From an uncultured Collinsella sp. (GTDB lineage Bacteria > Actinomycetota > Coriobacteriia > Coriobacteriales > Coriobacteriaceae), in NCBI GenBank assembly GCA_959602875.1, contig CAUGVQ010000056.1:1-13147 (forward strand): 13,147 nt of DNA, written 5' to 3'. Below, in pieces: positions 1 to 6,186 of this stretch. How positions within the stretch are numbered: the first letter of the stretch is position 1; each line of letters opens with the position of its first letter. A program made the position numbers and the translations under genes. The notes beneath the pieces were generated by a model. It saw only the letters and a program-made list of their open reading frames with translations, ran no database searches and was not told the origin of the DNA.

Positions 1-120
1 TAGCCTCAATCTACGGAAACAGCGCAAGAGAGGCCACCTACTCTGGTAAGAATTTCCGCAACCATCGGTTGCGGGGGCCCTGATGAGGCCTTTTGCGGTG
101 TCGGACAGACGCTTGCCGCC
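1..120. other. Left-edge stretch without a recognised gene
   Basis: I cannot assign a gene here. A near-perfect stem-loop is visible: CCGCAACC at 56-63 pairs with GGTTGCGG at 67-74 around a 3-base loop. A weaker GGCC/GGCC stem (76-79 with 87-90) followed by TTTT on the plus strand lies just after it. Together these could be the terminator of a plus-strand gene ending left of the window. One plus-strand frame is open from the edge to a TGA at 81-83 and another to a TAA near 47, so a C-terminal gene fragment is possible. Neither peptide resembles a family I know. Confidence 0.3.
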
Positions 121-154
121 AAAATGGAAGGGGCGCGCCCTCGCGCGGGCGCGC
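121..154 (-). terminator. Likely intrinsic terminator of hypAB
   Basis: On the minus strand an 8-bp GC-only stem (GCGCGCCC, 154-147, with GGGCGCGC, 140-133) and a 6-base loop start at the hypB stop codon itself. They are followed by a pyrimidine run, CCCTTCCATTTT (132-121). The U-tract is interrupted, so it is less canonical than the other terminators in this window. Its place directly after the last hyp gene supports the call. Confidence 0.5.
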
Positions 155-831
155 TAGGCGCGGGCCGCCTCGATCTCGTTGGCCAGCCATGCGCACCACG
201 CGTCCATCCCCTCGCCGGTGCGCGCGCTCACGGCGAAGCGCGGTGCGGTGGGATTGAGGTCGTCGAGCACCGCATGGTAGGCCGCCATGTCGAAATCGAA
301 CGCCGGTGCCACGTCCACCTTATTGAGCAGCTGCGCGCCCGCATGCTGGAAGATGCCCGGATACTTGACGGGCTTGTCGTCGCCCTCGGGCACCGAGAGA
401 ATCATGACGGCGATGTTCTCGCCCAGATCGAAGTCCACGGGGCACACGAGGTTCCCCACGTTCTCGATAAAGATGACGTCGATGTTGTCGAGCCCCACGC
501 CTTGGTCGAGCGCGTCGACCGCCTGCCCGATCATGTTGCCCTCGAGGTGGCAGAGACCGCCCGTGTTGATCTGCACCGCGGGGATGCCCGCCTCCTTCAT
601 GGTCTGGGCGTCCATGTCCGAGGCGATGTCACCCTCGATAACCGCCGCGCGATAGCGGTCGCGCAGGCGCTCGTTGGTCGCGAGGATCGTGGAGGTCTTA
701 CCTGACCCCGGGCTCGACAGCACGTTTACGACGTAGGTGCCCGCAGCACGAAAACGCTCGCGCAGACCGGCCGCGAGGCGCTCGTTACGGTTCAGGATGG
801 GGCTTTCGATGGTGAGGGTCTCGGAGGACAT
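154..831 (-). CDS. hypB: Hydrogenase nickel incorporation GTPase HypB
   Basis: A 225-residue SIMIBI-class GTPase that, with HypA, delivers nickel to the large subunit of [NiFe] hydrogenase in the cytoplasm, driven by GTP hydrolysis. Visible motifs are a Walker A loop (SSPGSGKTS, residues 39-47), EGDIASD (66-72), the GTPase-domain metal-binding Cys94-His95 in GGLCHLE, IENVGNLVCP (122-131), a switch-like segment around PEGDDKP (148-154) and the guanine-specificity motif NKVD (170-173). It lacks the N-terminal CXXCGC nickel site of E. coli HypB and any His-rich stretch, so it is the minimal form, without the nickel-storage region. The ATG has an AAAGGAG site 9 bases upstream. It lies 74 bases after hypA in the same orientation, the standard hypAB order. 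In organisms with urease HypA/HypB can also help nickel loading there, but nothing here points to urease. Confidence 0.96.
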   Translation of the reverse strand: MSSETLTIESPILNRNERLAAGLRERFRAAGTYVVNVLSSPGSGKTSTILATNERLRDRYRAAVIEGDIASDMDAQTMKEAGIPAVQINTGGLCHLEGNMIGQAVDALDQGVGLDNIDVIFIENVGNLVCPVDFDLGENIAVMILSVPEGDDKPVKYPGIFQHAGAQLLNKVDVAPAFDFDMAAYHAVLDDLNPTAPRFAVSARTGEGMDAWCAWLANEIEAARA

Positions 832-905
832 CGGTCATACTCCTTTACGGTTCAGCTGGCTGGACGGGGCGATGCCCGCCTGTTGGAGGGGGCGACGCGG
901 CGCTG

Positions 906-1274
906 CTACGGTTGGTTGGGCTCGTCGGGGTGCTCGACCTCGATGGAGATGATATCGAGTTCGCGACCGTGGATGATGCGCGTATCGGCGCTCCCGCACA
1001 CGGGGCAGCGCAGGTGGAAGCGGTCGTGGGTGAATCGCTCGCCGCACGCGTTGCACACGCTCTCGGGGTACACGTCCTCCACCGTGAGCTTGCAGCCATC
1101 CGTGAGCGGGTCCTCCTCGCAGAGCACCTCCCATGCGAGGTCCATGGCCTCAGGCACCACCTCGCGCATGACGCCGATGCGAAGGTTTACCTGGCAGAGG
1201 CGCGAGGCGCCGGCACGGCGCGCGACCTCGGTCACACTCTCCAAAATGCCGCTCACGATACTCATCTCGTGCAC
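906..1274 (-). CDS. hypA: Hydrogenase nickel/zinc metallochaperone HypA
   Basis: A 122-residue HypA, the metallochaperone that partners HypB in nickel insertion into [NiFe] hydrogenase. I place the start at a GTG (1272-1274), because this yields the family's essential MHE N-terminus (His2 is a nickel ligand) and a GAAAGGA site lies 8 to 9 bases upstream. A longer in-frame ORF reaches to 1526, but its extra 84 residues are Arg/Gly-rich and unlike HypA. The C-terminal half carries the structural zinc site, Cys74-X2-Cys77 and Cys90-X2-Cys93, followed by the GRELDIISIEVE strand. Length matches the family (about 110-120). It is the first gene of a hypAB pair. hypC, hypD, hypE and hypF are not in the window. 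Confidence 0.95.
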   Translation of the reverse strand: MHEMSIVSGILESVTEVARRAGASRLCQVNLRIGVMREVVPEAMDLAWEVLCEEDPLTDGCKLTVEDVYPESVCNACGERFTHDRFHLRCPVCGSADTRIIHGRELDIISIEVEHPDEPNQP

Positions 1275-1596
1275 GGAAGCCGTCCTTTCTCCCCTGCAGC
1301 GGGGACGGGAGATCTTGCCCGCCGCCCTTGCGGGGCAATGCGATTCGCCCCCATATCTTACCCGTTCGCCGCAGGTGCGTCGTGCGTGCAGGACCACCCC
1401 GCACCCGTGCGCCGCCACGCTCCGGGCGGACGCCCGCATCCCGCCCCGTACCCGAACAGCCGTCTGTGGCCCCGTGCCTCGTGCCCTAGGCATCCGCCGC
1501 GCTCCATCGCGCATTTCTGGGTTCATGTCGCGGGATTATGTACAGAGGGGTTCGACAAAATGTCTTGCAATGTACGCACCAAGATACCCGTAACGC
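1275..1596 (-). promoter_or_regulatory. hypAB upstream region: leader hairpins, possible -10
   Basis: No gene is supported here: the ORFs present have no good ribosome site and no family-like sequence. Reading towards hypA, there is a TAAGAT -10-like box at 1355-1360 without a clear -35. A stem with a one-base bulge follows (1315-1322 with 1330-1338), and then a CCCC/GGGG hairpin (1291-1294 with 1301-1304) right beside the hypA ribosome site. The leader would be about 75 bases. Further upstream, near 1550-1562, an AT-richer patch contains the short palindrome GACAAAATGTC. It could be a regulator site, but I do not recognise it. The promoter assignment is tentative. Confidence 0.3.
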
Positions 1597-1618
1597 AAAA
1601 GCGCCCCGAAGGGCGCTT
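1597..1618 (-). terminator. Intrinsic terminator of tatAC
   Basis: On the minus strand AAGCGCCC (1618-1611) and GGGCGCTT (1606-1599) form an 8-bp stem around a UUCG tetraloop, with the stem's distal Us continuing into TTTT. It lies about 40 bases after the tatC stop. This is a textbook rho-independent terminator and separates tatAC from hypAB. Confidence 0.85.
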
Positions 1619-1657
1619 GCAGGTTCGCGTTATATCCTCGTCGTCGAGGAGCGAGCG

Positions 1658-2437
1658 CTATTCGTCGTCGTCTGCAAACAGGCTCACGCGACGCGCCTTG
1701 AGGCCGGCCTTGCCCTCGCGCGCCACAATGGCAAAGCGCGTGACCGCAAGCGCGATCTCGTAGAGCGAGATAAGCACGGCAAACATGAGGAGCATCGTGA
1801 CCGGGCTTGCGTCGGGCGTGATGCAGGCGGCGACCACCGCAAGCACCACGTAGATGACGCGCCAAGACGCGCGGAACGCAGCGTAGGGCACGATATGGAA
1901 GACGGCGAGGTAAAAGACGATGAGCGGGAGCTCAAAGGCCACGCCGAAGCCAATCATGAGGAGCATCTCGGTGCCGATGTAGTCGTCGAGCATGGCGAGG
2001 GGGTTGGCGATGGCCGCGACCTCACTCGTGAGCCACTCGAACGCCGGCGGCACAATGAAGAAGTAGCAGAAGATCATGCCCACAAAGAAGAGCGCCGTAG
2101 CGGCGAGCACCGTCGGCACGACCCACTTGCGCTCGTTGGGCTTGAGCGCCGGCAGGAAGAACGCCAGCAGCTGCCACACGATCATGGGCGAGCACATCAC
2201 GAGCGCCGTGCGGAAGCCGATGGTAAAGCGCGTGGTGAAGCCGCCAAGCGCCGAGCCGATGTAGAACTCATCGCCGACGAAGGGCTTGATGGGGTCGGTG
2301 AGCAGGTCGATCACCGTGGAGGAGGCGAAGTACATAACGAGCGTGGTGACGATAAGCGTCACGACCACGATGGTGAGACGGCGGCGCAGCTCACCCAAGT
2401 GATCCATAAGCGGCATGCGCGCGGGTCCGATGGGCAT
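1658..2437 (-). CDS. tatC: Sec-independent protein translocase subunit TatC
   Basis: A 259-residue polytopic membrane protein, the signal-peptide receptor of the twin-arginine translocase that exports folded, often cofactor-containing proteins. Family signatures are visible in order. MDHLGELRRRL (residues 11-21) is the cytoplasmic N-terminal motif. FFLPALKPNERK (93-104) lies in the first cytoplasmic loop, which contacts the twin-arginine signal. GMIFCYFFIVPPAFEWL (120-136) follows. FGVAFELPL (164-172) holds the conserved membrane Glu (Glu169, equivalent to E. coli Glu170), and ITPDASP (206-212) comes before the last helices. Six hydrophobic helices fit the family. The acidic DDDE tail is unremarkable. 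Its ATG shares one base with the TAA of tatA, so translation is probably coupled. Confidence 0.97.
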   Translation of the reverse strand: MPIGPARMPLMDHLGELRRRLTIVVVTLIVTTLVMYFASSTVIDLLTDPIKPFVGDEFYIGSALGGFTTRFTIGFRTALVMCSPMIVWQLLAFFLPALKPNERKWVVPTVLAATALFFVGMIFCYFFIVPPAFEWLTSEVAAIANPLAMLDDYIGTEMLLMIGFGVAFELPLIVFYLAVFHIVPYAAFRASWRVIYVVLAVVAACITPDASPVTMLLMFAVLISLYEIALAVTRFAIVAREGKAGLKARRVSLFADDDE

Positions 2438-3093
2438 TACTGCTCACCCCCTTCCTGGGCGGGCGCCTCCGGGGCGGCATCGCTTGCGGCCGCATCGCTC
2501 GCAGCGCCCTCGGCGGGCGCGGCAGCCTCGGCGGGCGCGGCCTTGGCGCGCTTGCGTGGACGACGAGCGTAGAGGTCAGCGGTGGTGCGGACAGCGTCCT
2601 CAGCAGGCGCGACAACCTGGTCCTCGGCAGCGGGAGTGACATCGGCGGGCGAAGCGGCAGCAGGCGCGGCGGCCTCAGCAGCAGCGGGAGCGGCCTCAGC
2701 GGCAGCCTCGGCGGCGGGGGCCTCAGAAGCGTCGCCAGCCGGAGCAGCTTCGGCCTCGGCTGCGGCCTTCTCGGCAGCGAGGCGGGCGCGGCGCTCGGCA
2801 AAGGTCTCCTTGCGCGGGGCGGGCGTGGCGGACGCGCCGTCCTCGGCATCGACATCCGCGTCGTCCGCGGCGGCGGCGCTTGCGGCGGGCGAAGCCTGCG
2901 CGGAGGCGTTGATGGTCGCCGCCATGGGGTCGATGACCTCGGACTGCACCATGGACGTCATGCGCTGCTGGGTCTCGCGGAACTGCCTTAGGGCGCGGCC
3001 AATCGTGCGGCCCATCTCGGGCAGCTTGTCCGGCCCAAAGAGCAGGAATCCAAAGATCACAATGATGAGCAGCTCGGTACCACCGATACTCAC
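2437..3093 (-). CDS. tatA: Twin-arginine translocase TatA/TatB-type subunit, long tail
   Basis: A 218-residue single-pass protein with the TatA/B fold at its N-terminus: a short membrane helix (about residues 5-19), the FGP hinge (19-21) and an amphipathic helix KLPEMGRTIGRALRQFRE (23-40). Glu7 sits where TatB of E. coli has a Glu and TatA a Gln, so TatA and TatB roles cannot be split from sequence alone. It is the only such gene beside tatC, so a minimal TatAC system is possible. The start is GTG, chosen because a perfect AGGAGGT lies 5 bases upstream. Residues 50-218 are a low-complexity Ala/Pro/Glu tail with a basic patch (RRPRKRAK, about 177-184). Typical TatA is 60-90 residues and TatB about 170, so the tail is unusually long. 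Translation is coupled to tatC by a one-base overlap. Confidence 0.92.
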   Translation of the reverse strand: MSIGGTELLIIVIFGFLLFGPDKLPEMGRTIGRALRQFRETQQRMTSMVQSEVIDPMAATINASAQASPAASAAAADDADVDAEDGASATPAPRKETFAERRARLAAEKAAAEAEAAPAGDASEAPAAEAAAEAAPAAAEAAAPAAASPADVTPAAEDQVVAPAEDAVRTTADLYARRPRKRAKAAPAEAAAPAEGAASDAAASDAAPEAPAQEGGEQ

Positions 3094-3121
3094 GAGTTAC
3101 CTCCTGGGTGTTGCGAATCGC

Positions 3122-3149
3122 GTCCCGCGCCGGCAGCGCCGCGCGAGAC
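3122..3149 (-). other. Stem-loop at the 5' end of the tatAC leader
   Basis: CGCGC (3126-3130) pairs with GCGCG (3141-3145) and GGC (3132-3134) with GCC (3138-3140), with one bulged C at 3131. GTC/GAC (3122-3124 with 3147-3149) extends the stem past one mismatch. It would form almost at the first bases of the transcript started from the TATACT box at 3161. It may protect the mRNA or affect translation. There is no U-tract, so it is not a terminator. Confidence 0.4.
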
Positions 3150-3160
3150 ATAACCGATTT

Positions 3161-3190
3161 AGTATAGCGTTCGCACGCGCCGGGCGTCAC
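3161..3190 (-). promoter_or_regulatory. Probable sigma-70-type promoter of tatAC
   Basis: On the minus strand a TATACT -10 box (3161-3166) is preceded by an 18-base spacer and GTGACG (3185-3190), which matches TTGACA at 4 of 6 positions. The start of transcription would fall near 3154, about 60 bases before the tatA start codon. The same TATACT hexamer, with GC before it, occurs upstream of the aminotransferase operon. Confidence 0.6.
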
Positions 3191-3202
3191 GCGCAGACGG
3201 AC

Positions 3203-3517
3203 TTACTGGGCAGAGATGGCAATCTCCTGGTCGACGCCGAGCAGCTGCGCCACGCGCATAACGCCCGCCTGAGCATTGATGGCGCTAAATCCCTTGCCGT
3301 GGTCGGCCGCGTGATGGGCCGCGCCCACGAGCACGCCAATGCCCGTCGAGTCGATGTAGGCCACGTCCGTAAGGTCAAGGCAAATCTCCTCGGTCGGCTG
3401 CTCGAGCGAGAAGTCGATGGCCTCGCGCAACTTGTCGGCGTTAGAGATGTCCACCTCGCCGCTCACGCGGATGGTGTAGCGCTCCGGCGTGGGGTTGGTG
3501 CTGATGTTGAGTTCCAT
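3203..3517 (-). CDS. STAS-domain protein, anti-sigma factor antagonist-like
   Basis: A 104-residue single STAS domain of the SpoIIAA/RsbV type. Such proteins bind an anti-sigma serine kinase and free a sigma factor when unphosphorylated. Visible marks are the strand RYTIRVSGEVDISNADKL (13-30), CLDLTDVAYIDSTGIGVLVG (46-65) and Ser57 in IDSTG, the position phosphorylated in SpoIIAA. The start is the ATG at 3515-3517, with AGGAGA 3 bases upstream. The longer in-frame ORF running to 3859 is a shadow of the TPR gene. No cognate kinase, phosphatase or sigma factor gene is near, so its partner is unknown. Genes of this size are also found as stand-alone regulators. It lies 100 bases after the TPR gene and may be the last gene of that operon. 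Confidence 0.9.
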   Translation of the reverse strand: MELNISTNPTPERYTIRVSGEVDISNADKLREAIDFSLEQPTEEICLDLTDVAYIDSTGIGVLVGAAHHAADHGKGFSAINAQAGVMRVAQLLGVDQEIAISAQ

Positions 3518-3617
3518 ATCTCTCCTATCTGAGGGCGTATGCCCTGGTCGTCGTGGTGGCCGAGTGGTCGGCGTGTCTGTCATACCGGGACGGACTGCGC
3601 GGCGCGTCTCGGCGCGC
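3518..3617 (-). other. Spacer with two hairpins between TPR and STAS genes
   Basis: Just after the TPR stop, GGCGCG/CGCGCC (3601-3606 with 3613-3618, 6-base loop) can form a stem. There is no T-run after it on the minus strand, so termination is not convincing. A second small hairpin, AGGGC-GTAT-GCCCT (3532-3545), stands right before the STAS ribosome site (3521-3526). I see no convincing promoter, so readthrough from the TPR gene is the simplest reading. Confidence 0.3.
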
Positions 3618-4286
3618 CTAGCCGAGCGCGTCGAGACGTCCCTGGGCGTAGTCGCGCACGCCGTAGGCGTCCGCCTCGCCCGCCGCCTCGATGGCGGTCT
3701 CGTAGGCGTCTCGCGCCTCGTCGGTGCGGCCCTCGCTCTCCAAAAACATGCCGAGGTTTGCCCAAGCGGGGGCAAAGCCGGGATCGGTGTTCTGGACGAG
3801 GTCCTCGAGCGCCTCGATGGCGGCTGCGTGGTCGCCTGCGTAGAAGACGCAGATGGCACGATCCACTATGGCCGACTTGGCCTCCGGGTTATCGGCGAGG
3901 TAATCGTCGTAGTAGCTAACAGCCTGGTTGAGAAGCTCGGTCGCGTGGGCCGAACCCTCGTCGTCCGTTGCGTGGTTGAGAGCGGCCACACCCCAGTCAA
4001 AGTAGCCGTTTGCCACGTTGAGAAGCGTCGTGGGGTTGGTGGGGTCCTGCTCATACTGGGCAAGAAGCGCCTGAGCGGCCGTGCCGTACTGGGCATCGAC
4101 CGTCTCCATCGCCTCGGCGGCGTCGGCCGAAGACGTAGTGTTCGCCGCGTCCGTGGCAGCGTCGCCCGAGGTAGCGGGCGCAAGACCGCCCATGACCACA
4201 AAGGCGGCAAGCCCGGCAACAATCACGAGCGCCGCGATAAGCACCGCGGCGCGTGCGCGCGAGGCCTGTTGGGTGTTGAACGCCAT
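3618..4286 (-). CDS. Membrane-anchored tetratricopeptide repeat protein
   Basis: A 222-residue protein with one N-terminal membrane segment (about residues 13-35) after a basic cytoplasmic start, so most of it should face outward. A Thr/Ser/Ala-rich linker (38-62) follows. About three TPR-like helix pairs come next: about 84-133 (NVANGYFDWGVAAL to the SYYDDYLADNPEAK end), 138-167 (RAICVFYAGDHAAAIEALEDL) and 171-205 (PAWANLGMFLESEGRTDEAR). TPRs usually hold protein partners. The architecture resembles TPR assembly factors such as CcmH/NrfG, but no specific family is certain. AGGAGGG lies close before the ATG, and the stop of the preceding gene is 8 bases upstream, inside this ribosome site, so the two are co-translated and probably work together. 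Confidence 0.85.
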   Translation of the reverse strand: MAFNTQQASRARAAVLIAALVIVAGLAAFVVMGGLAPATSGDAATDAANTTSSADAAEAMETVDAQYGTAAQALLAQYEQDPTNPTTLLNVANGYFDWGVAALNHATDDEGSAHATELLNQAVSYYDDYLADNPEAKSAIVDRAICVFYAGDHAAAIEALEDLVQNTDPGFAPAWANLGMFLESEGRTDEARDAYETAIEAAGEADAYGVRDYAQGRLDALG

Positions 4287-4294
4287 GGGCCCTC

Positions 4295-4762
4295 CTACTC
4301 CGTTGCCTCGGCGCCCTCGGCAACGTGTGCCGTGCCGTCCTCGTCAACCTCTACCTGCGGATGCCCCTCGGGCAGTGCGTAGGCGTCGCTTGAGGTATCG
4401 GTCGTCTGGGTTGCCTGTGCATCCTCCTGGGCGGCCATCATGGAGCTCATGGCGGAGGAGGAGCCAAGCAGGTAACCAATGATCACGCCCAAAAGCAGTG
4501 CGATCGCCGTGATCACGAGCACCATCCAGAAGGGCGGCGGCGTGGGGCCGGTGCTGGCAGAGGACGGGCCGGTCGGCGCTGCGGGGCGCTCGGAGCGGCG
4601 CGGCGCGGTGTCCGCGGCGGCGGTGCGCTCGGACGTAGCGGCGCGCTCGGGCGCCGCGTTGCGCGCAGGCCCCTCGGCAGCGGCGGCCGGGGCACCCGCC
4701 TTGGCAGCGGCCTCGAGCTCGACCTCGTCATCAAAGAACTCGTCGGTCACCTTGTCCGTCAT
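4295..4762 (-). CDS. Single-pass membrane protein of unknown function
   Basis: A 155-residue protein that I do not recognise. It has an acidic start (EFFDDEVELE), then a disordered Ala/Pro/Ser/Thr/Arg-rich stretch to about 76. One strong membrane helix spans about 78-100 (WMVLVITAIALLLGVIIGYL). A short extracytoplasmic tail contains YALPEGHPQVEVDEDGTAHV (128-147). The LP-x-GHP element recalls short segments in some TPR/cytochrome c assembly-type proteins, which is only suggestive. The start is the ATG at 4760-4762, with GAGGAG 8 bases upstream. It overlaps the aminotransferase stop as ATGA, giving translational coupling. It is directly followed by the TPR gene, which also has one membrane anchor, so the two may pair in the membrane. 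The longer in-frame ORF to 4909 is a shadow of the aminotransferase. Confidence 0.82.
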   Translation of the reverse strand: MTDKVTDEFFDDEVELEAAAKAGAPAAAAEGPARNAAPERAATSERTAAADTAPRRSERPAAPTGPSSASTGPTPPPFWMVLVITAIALLLGVIIGYLLGSSSAMSSMMAAQEDAQATQTTDTSSDAYALPEGHPQVEVDEDGTAHVAEGAEATE

Positions 4763-6081
4763 GCGGCACGCTCCTCTTGCGCGAGCTCGGCTGCGGTGAG
4801 CTTGGTTGCAAGCACGAGGATGTCGAGCGCCTGCTCGAGCTCGTCGACCGTGGGATAGGTCGGCGCGATGCGCAGGTTGGTTTCGTCGGGGTCGTTGCCG
4901 CCCGGCCACGTGGCGCCCGCCGGCGTGAGCGTGACGCCCATGTCGGAGCAGAGCTGCCAGATGCGCTTGGCCGAGCCCTTGGGGCCGTCGAACGACACAA
5001 AGTAGCCGCCGCGCGGATGCGTCCAGCGGGCGCAGCCCAGGCCGCCCAGGCCCTCGGTGAGCTTCCGCTCGACCGCCTCGAAGCGCGGACGAAGGAACTC
5101 GGCGTGCTTGGCCATGTGCGCCTTGACCGCCGCCATGTCGGGCAGAAAACGCGCGTGCATGAGCTGGTTCAGCTTGTTGGCCGAGATGAGGCCGACCTGC
5201 AGGGTGCGCGCGACCTCGTCGACGTTGGCCGGGCTCGAACCAAAGAAGGCAATGCCCGCGCCGGGGAAGGTGATCTTGGAGGTGGAGGCAACCTCGAGGA
5301 TGCGGTCCTCGTTGCCCACCTCGCGCGCCACGTCGTGGATGTTCAGGAGCTGGTCGCCCTCGTCAAAGAGGTCGTGCACGGCGTAGGCGTTGTCCCACAC
5401 GATGCGGAAGTCCGGCGCCGCCTTCATGACGGCGAGGCGACGGACCGTCTCGTCGGAATAGGTGATACCCGTGGGGTTGGAGTACTTGGGCACGCAGAAC
5501 ATGCCCTTGATCGAATCATCGGAGGCGCAGAGGTACTCGACCTGGTCCATATCGGGGCCCTCGTCGGTCATACGCACCGGGATGTTCTCGATGCCGAGGT
5601 CCTGCGTGAGGCCAAAGTGACGGTCGTAACCGGGGCTCGGGCACAGCCACTTGACACGGGGCAGCTTGCACCAGGGGGTGTAGCCGGGCACGCCCTTCTC
5701 CCAATAGTGGATGAGGACGGACTGCATGATGTTCAGGCTCGAGGAGCCGAGCACGATGGTCTGCTCGGCGGGCACGCCGAGAAAGGCGCCCGCCAGGCGG
5801 CGCGCCGAGGGGATGCCGTCGAAGCAGCCGTAGTTGGAGCAGTCGATGCCCTCGTCGGTGAGGTCGGAGTCGTGGGTGAGGATGTCGAGCATGGGGCGCG
5901 AGATGTTCACCTGGGCAGGGCTCGGCTTGCCACGCGCCATGTCGAGCTTGAGGCCGCGGGACTTGACCTCCTCAACCTCGGCACGCAGCGCCTCGATGCT
6001 CTGGGCAAGCTCGGCATCGTCCATACGCTCATATACGTTTCGGGTAAGCTCGGCTTCCGCCTTCTCGTAACTCGTCTGCAT
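4759..6081 (-). CDS. PLP-dependent aminotransferase, Corynebacterium-type aspartate aminotransferase
   Basis: A 440-residue fold-type I PLP enzyme of the aspartate aminotransferase subgroup found in corynebacteria (the Pfam family formerly named Aminotran_MocR). It likely interconverts aspartate and 2-oxoglutarate with oxaloacetate and glutamate in the cytoplasm. Visible: LDMARGKPSPAQV (residues 46-58), SNYGCFDGIPSARRLAG near 83-98, LGSSSLNIM (PLP phosphate region), YSNPTG (200-205), WDNAY with the PLP-ring Asp230, STSKITFPGAG with the Schiff-base Lys269, and NLRIAPT with the substrate-carboxylate Arg404. I start at the ATG 6079-6081, because AGGAGGT ends 6 bases upstream. An alternative TTG at 6087 would abut the ribosome site. 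It leads a compact operon with a membrane protein and a TPR protein, an unexpected pairing. Substrate range is not proven by sequence. Confidence 0.88.
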   Translation of the reverse strand: MQTSYEKAEAELTRNVYERMDDAELAQSIEALRAEVEEVKSRGLKLDMARGKPSPAQVNISRPMLDILTHDSDLTDEGIDCSNYGCFDGIPSARRLAGAFLGVPAEQTIVLGSSSLNIMQSVLIHYWEKGVPGYTPWCKLPRVKWLCPSPGYDRHFGLTQDLGIENIPVRMTDEGPDMDQVEYLCASDDSIKGMFCVPKYSNPTGITYSDETVRRLAVMKAAPDFRIVWDNAYAVHDLFDEGDQLLNIHDVAREVGNEDRILEVASTSKITFPGAGIAFFGSSPANVDEVARTLQVGLISANKLNQLMHARFLPDMAAVKAHMAKHAEFLRPRFEAVERKLTEGLGGLGCARWTHPRGGYFVSFDGPKGSAKRIWQLCSDMGVTLTPAGATWPGGNDPDETNLRIAPTYPTVDELEQALDILVLATKLTAAELAQEERAA

Positions 6082-6108
6082 GCGCAAACCTCCTGCAGCT
6101 CATGTTGC

Positions 6109-6160
6109 GGCGGCGCCAAACGCCGCCCGCGGGCGCGTGCCCGCACCCGGGAAAGCCGGG
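6109..6160 (-). promoter_or_regulatory. Three consecutive GC-rich hairpins in the aminotransferase leader
   Basis: Between the promoter and the ribosome site the minus transcript can form three back-to-back stems. CCCGG/CCGGG (6146-6150 with 6156-6160) is transcribed first. GCGGGC/GCCCGC (6129-6134 with 6139-6144, 4-base loop) follows. The last is a 7-bp GGCGGCG/CGCCGCC stem (6109-6115 with 6121-6127). None is followed by a U-run, so they are not terminators. They could influence mRNA stability or translation. I do not recognise a known riboswitch class. Confidence 0.4.
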
Positions 6161-6180
6161 TCAAAAGGTCAATCTGCACT

Positions 6181-6186
6181 AGTATA
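6181..6186 (-). promoter_or_regulatory. Probable -10 box of the aminotransferase operon
   Basis: TATACT on the minus strand, in the context GCTATACTA, the same as at the tatAC promoter. No good -35 match stands 16-18 bases upstream. Transcription would start near 6174, giving a leader of about 90 bases. Confidence 0.45.

Noticed and set aside
1275..1526. N-terminal extension of the hypA frame (84 extra residues)
   Set aside because: HypA needs the MHE start, which the GTG at 1274 provides with a good ribosome site. The extension is Arg/Gly-rich and unlike HypA.
1538..2572. Long plus-strand open frame opposite tatC/tatA
   Set aside because: Composition is His/Arg/Glu/Asp-rich and repetitive, as expected of an antisense frame in GC-rich DNA. 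tatC and tatA on the other strand are certain.
2391..2855. Arg/Pro-rich minus-strand frame inside tatA
   Set aside because: It is a shifted-frame shadow of the Ala/Pro/Glu-rich TatA tail.
3580..3586. TCATAC half-site resembling a NikR operator
   Set aside because: Only one half is present, with no GTATGA partner at the needed distance, and it is not upstream of the hyp genes.
3518..3859. Long N-terminal extension of the STAS frame
   Set aside because: It overlaps the TPR gene in another frame and is Arg/Pro/Thr-rich. The ATG at 3517 has a ribosome site and starts exactly at the STAS fold.
6082..6087. TTG start giving two more residues to the aminotransferase
   Set aside because: It would directly abut the AGGAGGT ribosome site. 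The ATG at 6081 has ideal spacing.
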